Shown: positions 50,631 to 62,464 of the stretch, piece after piece | How the letters are laid out: each line of letters begins with the position of its first letter | How positions within the stretch are numbered: position 1 is the first letter of the stretch | DNA from: Eublepharis macularius | Taxonomy: Eukaryota > Chordata > Lepidosauria > Squamata > Eublepharidae | Assembly (NCBI RefSeq): GCF_028583425.1 | Contig: NC_072790.1 | Span: forward strand, 156,792,397-156,856,396 | Direction: 5' to 3' | Length of the DNA: 64,000 nucleotides | Made by a program: the position numbers and the translations under genes | Notes under the pieces: generated by a model | Database searches by the model: none | What the model was told of the DNA's origin: nothing | The model's input: the letters and a program-made list of their open reading frames with translations, nothing else

Positions 50631-51215
50631 CACAATGTCCTTCAAGACTCCAGCTTTCTCAACCAGCATCACCTCCATTATGCCAAGATTTTTTTATTTT
50701 GTTGATCCTTGCCATTTAGCCACAGCAGCCAGGCAGTGGCTGAGGACCTCTACAGAGGCACTAGTTGACATGGTTGAAGAAATATAGAACTGGGTATCAT
50801 CAGCATATTGATAACAGCCTACTCCAACTCTGTGAATGACTTACATACTGATTAAATAGCATGGAGGATTAAGACTGAGCCCTGTGGAACCCCACAGACA
50901 AGTCCCACACTGATGACAACTGGTCTCCAACCCTCTGAGTCCTGTCTATAAAGAATGATTTAAAGTAATCCAAAACATATTCCTTAATTCCACCACTTCC
51001 GACCACCTCAATAAGACTTCATGGTCTGCAGTATCAAAAGCATCACAGCTTCTCATTAGTTCCTGAGAATTTAGAGACTCAGACTTTAGAGTCAACAAGT
51101 GCTGAAATATCTTAAATAGAGCTGGGAGCAAACTTGCTGATGCAATGGTAGCAAAGTATTTATTTGCTACAGTCACCGCTGCCTCATAGGCCTTCCAATG
51201 AGCTCTATAGCTCAT
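50631..51215 (-). mobile_element. Old L2 LINE, RT part (right half of nested stack)
   Basis: The minus strand of GAACTGGGTATCATCAGCAT gives the RT catalytic region (YADDTQF-like), and further right CCTCATAGGCCTTCCAATG corresponds to the MKAYEAAV-type spacer. It is the continuation of 46118-46590. Heavily mutated. Confidence 0.65.
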
Positions 51216-52007
51216 ACTGTCAGATTCTATTTAGACATCCCCCACACTCGTCAGGTCATTCAGCTCTGTAATAAGGCAAAGTGTTTATATACTATAGAAT
51301 TGTCATTGTCTACTTTATGCATGGGGGGAGGGGAGGATATGCCTCGGAGCACCTTCCATGTTAACCCATTAATCCATACGAACATCCACTGAAACAGAAT
51401 TCAATGCTACCCAGTCCCCCACACCATTCAAAAATGTTAATTCCTCCACCTCCTCTTTTTAAAAAAATTGACTAGACCCAAAGCTGCTTGCTTTTAGTTG
51501 ATTTCACCTCTCCATAAATTGTTATGGGTGATGGGGAAGCAGCTCCATCTAATGCTGGATAAGAGTTATTGCCACAATAACCCTGTGTTGATCCCATGAA
51601 AATTGTTCTGGCAATTCTCAAAAGTTATCTCAGAATGTAACCAGGGGCTTATTAATTATATTGTTCCATTGTCACTGTTGATACATCAGTGGCAAGCTTC
51701 TTGGCTGGAAGGGAACATGTTCTGTGATGACTCCATGGTTCTGTTACCGTTTTTTCTTTCTCTGGGATCAATGTGACAACAAATGAACAGTCCAAAGCAC
51801 TGTCAAATGGTTATATTTAGATCACACTTTTGGATTGACCTTTTCTCTGCAACAGGGATGGTCCATATGGACCTCCAGAGCAATCCTCCCTGATCCTTAA
51901 TGTCTCTATCATATTTTAAAGCTAGTTGTGTTAACAAAGTATGGCCACAGTGCTCATTTGGGAGTTATAAGCAAAAAGTTATTTACAAAAGTGATGTGTG
52001 AAATATT
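51216..52007. other. Intergenic stretch, nothing recognised
   Basis: No gene, hairpin or tandem repeat was found. Confidence 0.35.
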
Positions 52008-52140
52008 TTAGCTTCATGTTCTTTGAAGAGAGACTTTGACTCTTGAAAACTTATATCCTGAAAATATTGTTGGTCTCTAAGGTGCCACTGGACTCAAATC
52101 CTGCTGTTCTACTACAGACCGCCATGGCTTCCTACCTGAA
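52008..52140 (+). repeat. Interspersed repeat of an unnamed family
   Basis: TTGACTCTTGAAAACTTATA, then TAAGGTGCCACTGGACTC and ACAGACCGCCATGGCTTCC parallel the copy at 47938. Confidence 0.6.
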
Positions 52141-54325
52141 ATAGCTTCATGTTGTGTCTCTCTGTTTGAGCTTTGTGTTTAATACCCTAGCTGACAGCTA
52201 CTTTGAAGAAGCAGTGTGTCAATATATGGTAATTATTATAAATACAGCTTCCAGAAGGCAAAAGACCAATGTTAATTGGCTTCCTGACTGATTTTTTTTA
52301 GGAAGAGCCCTTGCCTTCCCTTCACAGATGACCTCTCCCAAACACATTTGATCCCTAAATAGGAAACCTGTGTACAAAATGGTGCCAATCTTATTGTAGA
52401 GACTGACTACTCTAAAGGTTTGATGGTGGGGGGAGGACTTGTAGCCCCCAGACACTTACCCCAAGAATAGAGTTGCCCCCAGCAATACAGATATTGGTTG
52501 CCCCTGTTCTAGAAAGTGCTGCTAATTAGAAATGAAAATCTTGTCCTACCTATTAGTTAACTATATCCACAGCTTGTATAGGTAGTATTTATATTTTTCT
52601 CCAGTGTTGTGAAATATATGGAAGTATGATGTCAAGATCTGAGAGTGCCTCTTTCATATGACAAGATGTAATCAATAAACCATGTGCCACGTGTGGTTAT
52701 TGTGCATGTCAACTCATATTTCCCATGTTGCTCTGACTGCAAGTGTTTGTGTTGTACCTTTCCACCTCCAAAGCGTTGACTCTGAAGTTGTTATTTTGGG
52801 CTTATAGTAACTGCAAGAAAAATCACATTCCAAATGTTTCTGTCAGAAGGATGAAATGTAATGAGAAAGTCAACAGAGAATTCCACTTGTCAAACATCAC
52901 TTGCTTGCATCTATGGCTTTTGTTATGCAACCTTGTGTTCTGGTTAAGTTGTGTGAAGTAAACAGAAAATTGACTTCCTAGTAACAGATCCTTTGTACCC
53001 ACTGTGGAATTCTGGTCATGTTGACTGGAGCTTTAAGCCGAATTATATCCCCCCACCCCCTGGGCAAACCCACTTTTGTCACTTACAAATCATTTGGATT
53101 TTTTTCCATTCTGTATGATGCCACCAGATTGAGGGTTTTTTTTCCAATGGACAGTGAGGCGGGTAAGAGACTGTATCCGTAAAGAAGAGTTTGACATTAA
53201 AAAAATTCACACACTTCTGAAATTGACTGTCAAATCACTTCACATCTGTACTTAAAGCAAACAGACATAATGCTAACAGCTTGCTAGAACTCAAAAATGC
53301 CACCCACTAATCAGTCCACCTGTGGAATTCTCAGTCCATCTTGCAAACCGTGGAGCTGACTGCCAAGACTCTTGACAAGAAAATGTATATTAGGCTGCTG
53401 AGGAAGAAGGGAAATGGAGTGTATTGCTGTGGCATAAACAACATGCACTTGGCGTGAGGCAAGTAAATGTATCCCTTGAAATCAACTTGTAATTTGTTAA
53501 ATATGTTGTTGTGGCTTCAAGCTGTGCCATTTGTTAATGCAGATGACATTTCCTGAGGTCAGGGTCTCTCATATGGTCTCATGGGACCTTGTAGACAGAT
53601 TACCAGGTTCTGGTCCAGGCTGGAGTTTGGGTGACAAAACAAAGTGGGTTTAATCCTTCCATCCCTCCTAGTTTTGCCTATCAGAACTTTTCTCCTTGTG
53701 CTTCTATTAACCCTGGAAGTGGGAGGGGGAATGTATACCTATCTTCAGTAGTGCATTTGGGGAGGCAGGATCAGTTTCATTCAGCAAAATCAAGGGGGGG
53801 ACACTCTTCTTCCACACTCTAGCATGGCCCTGATCAAAATGTGTCCAACACCGATGCTATTAGCATTTTTTAAATTCTAGGCGACTCCAGTCAGAAATCA
53901 ACTAGTATTTGTCTGTTTTGACTGTGAAACAGTCTCATATATGTTCAAGAGCTATATGTTTGCATTTAGAAGATCTTGCCCAGGCCATTAAATGTGAAAA
54001 TCTCGTGTGGAATTTGGTTCTCCATTCAACATGTGTGCAAATCTGTGATTGGTACCTGACAGGAATTTAAGATCAAAGGGAAATTACTATTCCAGCAGAA
54101 AGTCTTGATGCCCTGTGACCAATGTACTGTGATGTGTTTGGCTGATAATTAGCTTGAATGGGCCTTGTACTACTTGATGTGTGACCATGGAACATAACAA
54201 AAGTTGGATGGTCCATAACAGCCTGGAATCTTTCTCTAGCCTTGGGAACAGAGCATCCAGAATTTGGGGGAAGGGGCAGAGAAAAAGCTAGAAACAGTCA
54301 CACTTGGAACTTGGGCAGAGACTGA
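52141..54325. other. Intergenic stretch, nothing recognised
   Basis: AT-rich DNA with no convincing coding region or repeat structure. Confidence 0.35.
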
Positions 54326-54559
54326 GGGCCAGACTACATGTGATGAATGAGACAGGTTGCACACTTGTCAGCTTCCCTCAAGGTTTGATGGGAAATGTAG
54401 GCAGTTTGGCGGAACGTTGGACAAGTGACAGTTGAAAAGTCCATTGGACAGCAGTTGGAGAGCCAAGCTGCAAGACCAGGACACCTACATTTCCCAGCAA
54501 AACTTGAGGGAAGCTGACAAGTGTCTAACCTGTGTCATTTGTCACTTGTAGCTTGGCCC
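54326..54559. mobile_element. Palindromic MITE, about 234 bp (Harbinger-like termini)
   Basis: The left arm starts GGGCCAGACTACATGTGA; the right arm, reverse-complemented, starts GGGCCAAGCTACAAGTGAC. Further matches include CTTGTCAGCTTCCCTCAAG in both arms and AAATGTAGG near the turn. The 3-bp TGA stands on both sides. GGG-type ends with a 3-bp TSD would fit PIF/Harbinger, but hAT cannot be excluded because no 8-bp TSD is visible. No coding capacity. Confidence 0.75.
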
Positions 54560-54759
54560 TGAAGATCTGCAACTGCAAGAGTAGTTGCTTTCTTTAGGAA
54601 TCTGATGCAGGGCTATCTGATTTTTTTGTTTCCATTATGTTCCCTATGTATATTCGTAAATAAACCAGACATTATAAAGACATCTCAAGTTTTCAGTGCT
54701 TTCTCTTATCAAAAGAATATAAATTTGTAGTGCTCCTCACAGACTTCCTCACCACTCAG

Positions 54760-55165
54760 GAAAATGGGAAGCACCTAACAAGCCTTTAAAGACTGCTTCT
54801 CCCTAGATTTCTCCCTGCTGGTTATAGTCAGTTTGTCAGAGCCTGTTCTACATATCTCCACTGTGTGCGCAAAAAATGTCAAAGACAAGGTGCAATGTCT
54901 TTACTACAGTAGCCCTAAGACTTTCAACTAACTTTCCTGTTGAAGCCAGAAGGTATGCTTTCCTCAGGGCCTCCTGCTGAGGCAGTTGGAAAACCAACTC
55001 ACTTCAGAAGATTTATAGCTGCTATTGGAAGCTGTATTCTGTTTAGACTTCCTCTGTAACTGCTTGTTTTGATTATCTTTTTATTTTTGGTATTTTATGT
55101 TTAATTAGCATTTTAAACTGTTTCGTTTTGTTTATTATGCTTTGTGCATGAGAAATACAGTCCAT
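54760..55165 (+). mobile_element. Ancient L2-like 3' end
   Basis: The pattern of CTTTCAACTAACTTTCCTGT, GGTATGCTTTCCTCAGGGCC and a long T-rich 3' UTR ending near CAGTCCATAAATATTTTACA parallels the other L2 3' ends but is strongly decayed. Confidence 0.35.
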
Positions 55166-55169
55166 AAAT

Positions 55170-57127
55170 ATTTTACATAAATAAGATATTTGTATAATTT
55201 AGCAATCATGTGCCTCATTAAAGCCTAGGTGCAAAACTTCACTACTTGACTGACAACTTAAACATTACAAAGGACTGGACAAATTAGGAATGGGATCAGC
55301 AGGCTGGTCCTCAACATAGTTTAGGTTTTGTTACAGAGTCTGTTTGACCAAAAAAAAATGCTCACTATCATAAAGTAACTCAACAAGTGACTTTACTCAC
55401 AATGTGATTTCCTTTCCCCCCCCCTTTTTTTACATTTGACTCTTTCTACGTTCTACATCTGATTTTTCTCAGAATCTTTGCTAAAGGTTTCTCTCTTTTA
55501 ATTACTACTTTGCACCTGGATATAATTAACATTTACATGAATCTGCACATTCACAGACTTGATTGTCAGCAATATTTATCAAGGAAGCATCCTTCTCGGA
55601 TAAAGACTGCCTCCTTAAGGATGGGATAAAGAGGTCTTTTTAAACAAGAAAAAAATCCTAGAGAATAGCTTATAAAATTAATTCTAACGTCAGATCTCTG
55701 CTTGATAAAATGATAATGTTCTTCTTGTTCCTCCTCCAAACTTAATATAAACACAAACATGTTGAAGAGACAGAAGGGAGGAGTGAAGGGGCTGGTTGTG
55801 ATGCACAGAATAATTTTAATGCCCCATTCAGGATGGTTAGGCCACATGATCTGTGATGTTACAGCAAAGGTTGAGCAATGACTGACTTTTGTAGAGGTTA
55901 TTTTCTATATGTTATTTCAAGGCTATGTGTTCACGCAAAAAGTTTTTTTTTCCTTTCTGTGTTTGTTCAAATCTGAAATGTTATTTTAACATCTGTTCTT
56001 TTAAGGCGGCTAGCTCTGGGAAGGCAGTGTGCTTTGCCATAAATTTAGGTCATTAATTTGTATCTGTTCTTTGTTTATTTAAGAAACAGGACAAAAGGGC
56101 AGCTGCTGAAACATTTGGCTATGCCGAGGGCTAGTGGGCTCAACATGCTGGAGTTCTGTGCATGACCAGCTTGAGTTTGTATCCACAGCTACAGGACAGA
56201 ACTTTATGGAACCTTTTTGCCAAGCCATGTGGTGCTCTACTCTCCTTTGCATCACTCTAAATATCTGCAGGTTCTTTTGGGGAAGGGATGGAAGTTTTGG
56301 GAAATGGTAGATACACAGACTGCCCTCCCTTAAAAAAAAGAGAGAGAGGCTTTTATAAGGCAATTATTTTTACTGCCTCTGTTTAAGTGCTGCAATTGGC
56401 CAGCAAAAATAAAGGTCCATGCAGCAAAATGACCTACTTAATTAGACATTTATAAACAGAAGTCGAATAACACCTAGTAAATTGATTGTTAAGCACATTT
56501 AATGTCCTTAAATTGGCCATTAAGTGCTGAATAATTTCTGGAGAAGTATTGGTATTATAAAGCATCAGAAGTTGTATTTATTTTCATAATCCTAACGGTC
56601 TCTGGAAAATTAGATACATTTGCAGAGGTCATTTATTGCCTGTTGACTCTGAATTCCAATCCACCACATCTGGGCTGCTGGAAAATAGCATGTTTTCAAA
56701 TGTGTTTGGTTCGGCCTTCTTGAAAAAATATGACCATGCATTTGAATTGTACATATTATCATCCATATAAGAACATATATAGTTAGAAGCACAATAACCT
56801 TTGCACATCTCTGATCATGAAGTCATCTTCATTCATGAATTTGACATTTGATTATGTCACTGTAAATTGATACTTTTCCTTCACCACCTTACTAGACCAC
56901 CCTATTTGCAAAAGTTGGTTTTTATCCCCTTTGTTGGTCTCTGCTTGTGGCAAGAAATGAGTTATGGCCTGAAGTTCCACCTCTTTCTCCACAAAGGTTG
57001 GGTTTCTTCTGCAAAATGACTTGGGTTACTTCAATTGATGGGTAGAGGGGGCAAGAAGTTGCTTAACTCTGTCCTTTCTTGCTGTATGTCTACTCAAAAT
57101 CACACCTCCAAGCCGCTTTCCTAGCAG
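55170..57127. other. Intergenic stretch, nothing recognised
   Basis: AT-rich; no gene or clear repeat was identified. Confidence 0.35.
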
Positions 57128-57345
57128 CCTGAATAGCCTTGTCAAATCTGATTTTGTCAGAGGTTGGAAGCTACAGAAGGTTGGCCATAGTTAGTACTTG
57201 GATGGGAGACCACCAAGGAAGACTAGGCTTGCTATGCAGACAAAGGCAATGGCAAATCACCTCTGTTCATCTCTTGCCTTGAAACCCCCATGAGAGATCA
57301 ATAAGTTGGTTGTGACTTGATGGCATTAATCATTGTTAAGCTGCT
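57128..57345 (+). mobile_element. 5S rRNA-derived SINE, second copy
   Basis: The 5S-like head includes GGTTGGAAGCTACAGAAGG and the well-kept TAGTACTTGGATGGGAGACC (the 5S box C region). AAGGCAATGGCAAATCACC and the tail TTGTGACTTGATGGCATTAA follow. It agrees with the copy at 19565. Confidence 0.8.
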
Positions 57346-57819
57346 TTCTTGCCCACAGGGGAAACGATATACCATCCATCCTAAGTATTTTCCCATGTGA
57401 AAAATACAGCACGTATAGAGTTATTTGGAATGGATATACAGTGAGAGGCAGAAGGTTAAATAACCCACTCATGGGGCCTAGTTCAACACAGCAACCCCGT
57501 TCCAATCCGGTAACCTTATCCCATGCATACCATCTTATAAATCATGAAAGAAAACTTTCTCTTTTTATCTTTGGAATTAGATAAAAAAACCAAACAATGA
57601 TAAGAGGTTTGCAGTTCATGCCAGACTCCCTGAACTTGTGGGTGCTGTTAATATCTAGTTCCCAATCCCTCCCTATTTGCGTTTGGATCCTGCTGCTTGC
57701 ACTTCTGGACAAGCTGGTAACCTGCTGAGAAACAAAAACACTAAAGAATATAAATTGAGACACTATGGATCATCTGGCATGGCCTGAAATTAAGTTACAG
57801 CTGCTGACAGAGGATTGGA

Positions 57820-58190
57820 TAGTTAGGATTGCCAACTCCAAGTTGAGAAATCCCTGGAGATTTAGGACTGGAGCCCGGGGAAAGTAGAGTTTTGGAAGGG
57901 AGGTCAGCAGGGATGTGATGTCACAGAATTCACCCTCTGAAGCTGTCATTTTCTCCAGGGTAACTGTTCTCTGTCATCTGGAGAAATCCACAAAATAGAA
58001 CCAGGGACAGCATTTCTCTGCAAAACCTGAAGGAAGTCTCTGGTATGCAGAAAACTATGTTGCTGCTGATGGGATGAAAATTCCCCAGAATAATAGAAAC
58101 AACACGCTTTAAGAAAATAATGCCCACAGAGTTCTCAGTGGCCATGTTGGGGGTTGCTAAGCAACCACAGCACTATTACAGAGCCTTCTA
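57820..58190 (+). repeat. Interspersed repeat, DNA-transposon-like
   Basis: GATTGCCAACTCCAAGTTGA, CCTGGAGATTTAGGACTGG and CATTTTCTCCAGGGTAACTG recall an abundant reptile repeat. The words CTGGAGA and TCTCCAG occur in opposite orientation, hinting at an eroded fold-back structure. The family is not named with confidence. Confidence 0.35.
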
Positions 58191-58429
58191 AGCCTTGGTT
58201 CCTGTAAAGCAAAACTATAGGGTGGGGGGAGCAGGAATGGACTGGGAGGCCAAAGCAGCTCTGGAAAATGTTTGGCTCTTTTCCGTCTCATGTCTCATGA
58301 TGGAAGAGGACTCAAACCCAGCAGCCATTGCTCAACTTTTGCAATTTAGCCAGACTTTTCCAGGAGAGATGCTGCCAGGGAGCTCCACATGAGGCTGCTC
58401 TTGAAAACAACTCAGAAACTTCCAGTGGT

Positions 58430-58800
58430 TCAGAACTGGGAAGTTCAAATGTTATCTGAAGTGAGGCACTCTGTACATATTACTCTTATCTTGGGGTCAT
58501 TGCACTGGTTGATGGTCTGTTTCTAAGTTCAATTTAAGGTGCTGGTTATTACCTTTAAAGTCCTTCATGATCTGATACCGATATATTTGGAGGATTATTT
58601 ATCCTGGTACGAATCTGGATGGCAACTTTAATTTTCCATACAGTTTCTCCTGAATGTTCCCTCACCTAAGCAGGAACAGGGCATTTCAGTAGTGGCACTT
58701 TGCTTATGGAATGTCCTTCCCTTTGAGGCACCCCTGGCACCTACATTGCTCTCTGTTAGGATCAAAATGTTTCTGTTCATTAAGGTTTTTAACTAAGGGG
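58430..58800 (+). mobile_element. Ancient L2 LINE remnant
   Basis: The plus strand encodes decayed L2 C-terminal sequence: FKVLVITFKVLHDLIPIYLE (from 58530) matches the FKVLVLTYKALNGLGPAYL block of the younger copies. Stops and frame changes are frequent. Confidence 0.65.
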
Positions 58801-59054
58801 TTGATTTTTAAAGACTATTTTTGTCTGGAAAATGTTTTTAAAAATATTTTAAAAATATTTATTTGTCAAGATTATGTATCTCAATTACCAGTGAGACAAC
58901 CAGAATATTAACAAATCAGTCTACATATCTTGCATGGAATTAACTATTAATATGACTATATGTAATGCAATAGGCCTCTCATTCTACCAAAGGGTTAACA
59001 TGAATATTAGTTCCTTAACATCTTTGATAAAATGTACTTGGCCTGAGACCAGAA

Positions 59055-59105
59055 CTTTGGACACTTATTGTGAAGGGTCCTTCTCCTCTGAGGTCAGGAG
59101 GACAT
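59055..59105. repeat. DIRS terminal inverted repeat, outer arm
   Basis: 51 bases beginning CTTTGGACACTTATTG. They are complementary to 59386-59436 at 48 of 51 positions. A shorter third copy (CTCTGAGGTGGAGGACATCT) lies in direct orientation at about 59449-59468. Confidence 0.9.
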
Positions 59106-59385
59106 CTTGGGTGATTCCCACTGTCCAGTCAGGGAGGCAGGAAGTTGAAATCTTCTTCCTCTTCCTTGGCATGTGGGATCACCCCTAGACTCTCAGTTTG
59201 GGCGATTCCCCACAGCAGTGCCAATTAGAAACCTGAATCTAAACCTGTAACTACAACTTCAGCTATGAAAACACAAGTCCCTCCTTGGAACTGTTAGAGA
59301 AAACATAACAAACACTTAAAAGAACGGTTTAAAGCAAACAGTGTAGATAGAAAAGACTAGAAGGTGAAGATCTAGGGAGGGTAAA

Positions 59386-59436
59386 ATGTCCTCCTGACCT
59401 CAGAGGAGAAGGACCCTTCATGGTAAGTGTCCAAAG
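59386..59436. repeat. DIRS inverted repeat, inner arm
   Basis: Begins ATGTCCTCCTGACCTCAG and ends GTGTCCAAAG. It pairs with 59055-59105 across a loop of 280 bases and corresponds to the internal complementary region used by DIRS elements to complete their termini. Confidence 0.85.
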
Positions 59437-59880
59437 GTCTGTTCTCCCTCTGAGGTGGAGGACATCTTGGAAACTCCCAAAACAGTTTGCTAACATCCGG
59501 GTGGGATACGATCTTCATCTTCTACTACGTGTTGGAGCACTCTTCTGCCGAAGGCTGTGTCTGATGATGCATAGGTGTGAATGTGATAGTTTTTAACGAA
59601 TAGTGTTTAACGAATGTAGAAGGAGATGACCATGTGGCCACTCTGCAAATGTTGTCCACTGACTCATTATTTCGCAGTGTTGCATTGGTGGCGGCACTTC
59701 TGACTGAGTGAGCAGTGATGCCAGATGGAATGGGAAGCTTGCGCACTTTATAAGCCTCTCTGATGCACATCTTGATGCTGTGACTGCCATTGATGACATA
59801 CACTGCCTGTCCTTTGGAGGAGTGACGTTTGTAAACAGTGAGTCTGTCTGACGTATAGCCTCTGTCCAGATCAGGTAGGC

Positions 59881-60715
59881 TGTTATGACCTTTACTTTCT
59901 CTTGGGTAGATTTTTCTTTTAATCTTTTCCTTAACACCCTCTGGGTAGTTTGCTGCCACCAGGAATATTATATTCCAAGATATTTTATTTAAGTTTTCCC
60001 TTTTGTAACGTTCCTAAGCGTCAGGCTCCTTTGTGGTTCTATGTGGCCCTGACGATAGGAAAGGGATATAGCAATGACAGCTACTCTGGGATATAACAAA
60101 AACAAAATAAACTTTTATTTTTTCAAGAAGCGTATCGGTTTCATAAAAGTAGTTCTCGGTTCTTAAAGTTACTTCCTATAAACTCATCCACACAGATCTC
60201 TTCGAAGGCTTCACATACAGTTAGCCTCTTTCTCTAACTCAGTATTTCTCACAGATGTGCTTAAAGTTACTCAGGCTGCACACAGCTTGCCTGCTTTCTC
60301 TAGACTCTATATTTCTCTCACAGAAATGCTTAAAACTCCTCATGCAACACACAGCTAGCCTCTCTTTCTCTATGACTCGTATTCACAGAAATATTAAATC
60401 TGCTCAGGCAGCACACAGCTGGCCTCTCTTTCCCTGACTGAGTGTTCTTTCATGAACATGCTCAGTTCAGGTTCCACACAGGTTATATTTCTCTCATAAA
60501 TACTTCAGTATACTCAGGCAGCACACAGCTAGCCTGCTTTCTTCTGACTGACACTTTGCTCTCGACTCTCTGCCTAAGATGCATTCACTCCGCCCATACT
60601 CTCAGTCATCAACCAATTATATCACTCACTCATCCCTCTCTTTCACCCCCACTCTTCACCTATCTCACACCAAGCATTTAAAGACACATGCACTCATTTA
60701 CTTGAAATCATTACA
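59881..60715. mobile_element. Solo LTR (835 bp) in the DIRS recombinase gene
   Basis: Perfect 5-bp TSD TAGGC at 59876-59880 and 60716-60720. The element starts TGTTATGACC and ends CATTACA, so it has TG...CA boundaries. Removing it and one TSD copy rejoins the recombinase coding region. It contains an AATAAA near 60108 and a tandem array. No internal retroviral genes are present, so it is a solo LTR formed by recombination. Confidence 0.85.
60235..60560. repeat. Tandem repeat inside the solo LTR, unit about 75-80 bp
   Basis: About four degenerate copies of a unit containing CTCAGGCAGCACACAGCTAG, CCTCTCTTTCTCT and a TTCACAGAAATGCTTAAA-type segment. Such arrays in LTRs often correspond to duplicated U3 enhancers; that role is inferred. 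Confidence 0.85.
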
Positions 60716-61434
60716 TAGGCCTTTAAGGCTCTCCTCCCATCTAAGGTGTGCTACTCCCACTCCTTCGGATGCTTGAGGTTTGGACAGAAAGAGGGTAGGA
60801 TGATTTCCTGGGAGCGATGAAATCTGGAATGAACTTTTGGTAGAAACATTGGATCTGTCCTTAGAATGACCTTGTCCTGATGGAAGACACAGTGGTCTGG
60901 TCTATTGGAAAGAGCTCCCAGCTCCGAGATGCAGCATGCCAAGGTGATAGCCACTAGGAATATGACTTTCAGTTTTAACCAGCACAATGGAATGTCTCTG
61001 ACTGGCTCAAAGGGGGCCTTGGTGAGTGCTGATAGTACTATCTGAAGGTGCCAAGTGGGAAAATGATGGATAGATGGAGGGTTCAGCAACGAGGCTCTTC
61101 TCAGGAATCTCCTGATATGTGAATGAAGGGCCAGAGGTTCCTTCTCTATGACAAGCACCACTGTGCTTATAGCCACTATTTGCTTTCTCAGGGTGGCCGG
61201 TTTAAGGCCTCTGTCGAGGCCCTCCTGAAGAAAACCTAGAATACTTCCTAGGGATACTTACAGTTGATCCATCTTTTTCCATCTGCACCATCTGGAGAAG
61301 GCCTTCCAAGTTGAATTATAGATTTTAATAGTTGATTTCTTTCTTGAAGTTAAGATTGTATTGACAATCTCTGCCAAATATCCCCTCTGCTGAAGACGCT
61401 CCTGCTCCATCTCCAGCCTGTCAGAGCCAGCCAC

Positions 61435-62190
61435 TCAGGATGTGGATGCCATATTGGGCCCTGGTGTAATAGGTTCTGGCTGGACAGGGAGACGGAGTGG
61501 TGGTTTGATGGACATCAGATGTAGCATTGAGAACCATGGTCTCCTGGGCCACCAAGGAACCACTAGGATCACCTCTGCTCTCTGGTCTTGTATCTTCCGG
61601 AGAAGCCTGGAGATATTTGGAAGAGGTGGAAAGGCGAACAGTAGTCCTTGTGGCCACTGTGAGGTTAATGCATTGGTGCCTTCCACTTTCGGATGGAAAT
61701 ACCGTGAAAAGAAGTGCGGGACCTGATGGTTCAGATGCGAGGCGAATAGATCCACTTCTGGTGTCCCAAAGTGAGTTGTTATGAGATGGAAGGCCTGCCT
61801 GTTGAGAGACCATTCCCCCAGATGAAGGGACTCCTGACTCAACCAGTCTGTTTCGATGTTCAGCACCCCCCTGATGTGTTCCTCCTGAATTGACAGAAGG
61901 TTGAGTTCTGCCCAGCTGAGGATCATGTGAGACTCCTGTTGCAGCCTGGAGGACCTGGTCCCTCCCTGTTTGTTTATGTATGTCTTGGCCACCACATTTT
62001 CTATGCGCATCAGAACGTGGCTTTGGAAAATCCGTTGACTGAAGTGATTCAGTTCTAGGAAAATGGCCCGCATTTCCAGAACGTTGATCGGAAGTAGTTT
62101 ATCCTTCTTGGACCACTTTCCCTGGACCGGGGTCCCATTCAATGTGGCTCCCCAGCCGATCAAGCTGGCATCCGTGTAGTTTTGGATCAA
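61435..62190 (-). pseudogene. DIRS RNase H and downstream region
   Basis: A 251-residue frame. It starts with the RNase H block YTDASLIGWGATLNG (catalytic Asp), then INVLEMRAIFLEL (catalytic Glu region) and HIRGVLNIETDWLSQ. The DIRS-typical segment PEVDLFASHLNHQ follows, then SQWPQGLLFAFPPLPNISR and LVVPWWPRRPWF. It degrades the RNA strand during reverse transcription in active elements. One of the best-kept parts of this copy. Confidence 0.88.
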
Positions 62191-62464
62191 ATGAGGTGTA
62201 AGAAAGCTCTTTCCCTGCTGGAGGTTGGCCTCGATGACCCACCATGACAGGCTGTCCTTGACTGCTTGAGGTACCTTTACCTTGACGGATTATCTTTGTG
62301 CTCTTTGGAACTGGTAAGGCCTTAGTAGGGACTGTAGGGGTCTGAGATGGAAGCAACCACAGTACTTGGGTCCTGTATTTGCTACCAGGAGGCCTAGGAG
62401 CTTGGATAAGTCCATGAGCAAGGTTGAAGGCTGTCTGATAATTGCAGATGTTAGCCACTTGGTT

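Larger units (their letters stand above)
59525..61176 (-). pseudogene. DIRS tyrosine recombinase, split by a solo LTR
   Basis: The N-terminal part (61176 to 60721) has VAITLACCISELGALS, where the family has an Arg-containing helix, then SQEILPSFCPN-like sequence and a DGRRALKAY block. After the LTR (59881-60715) the frame resumes with TEAIRQTDSLFTN, then ITAHSVRSAATNA (the HxxR catalytic motif) and WSSPSTFVKHYSL, which holds the active-site Tyr. This enzyme integrates the circular cDNA. Besides the insertion there is at least one frameshift near 59800. Confidence 0.88.
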
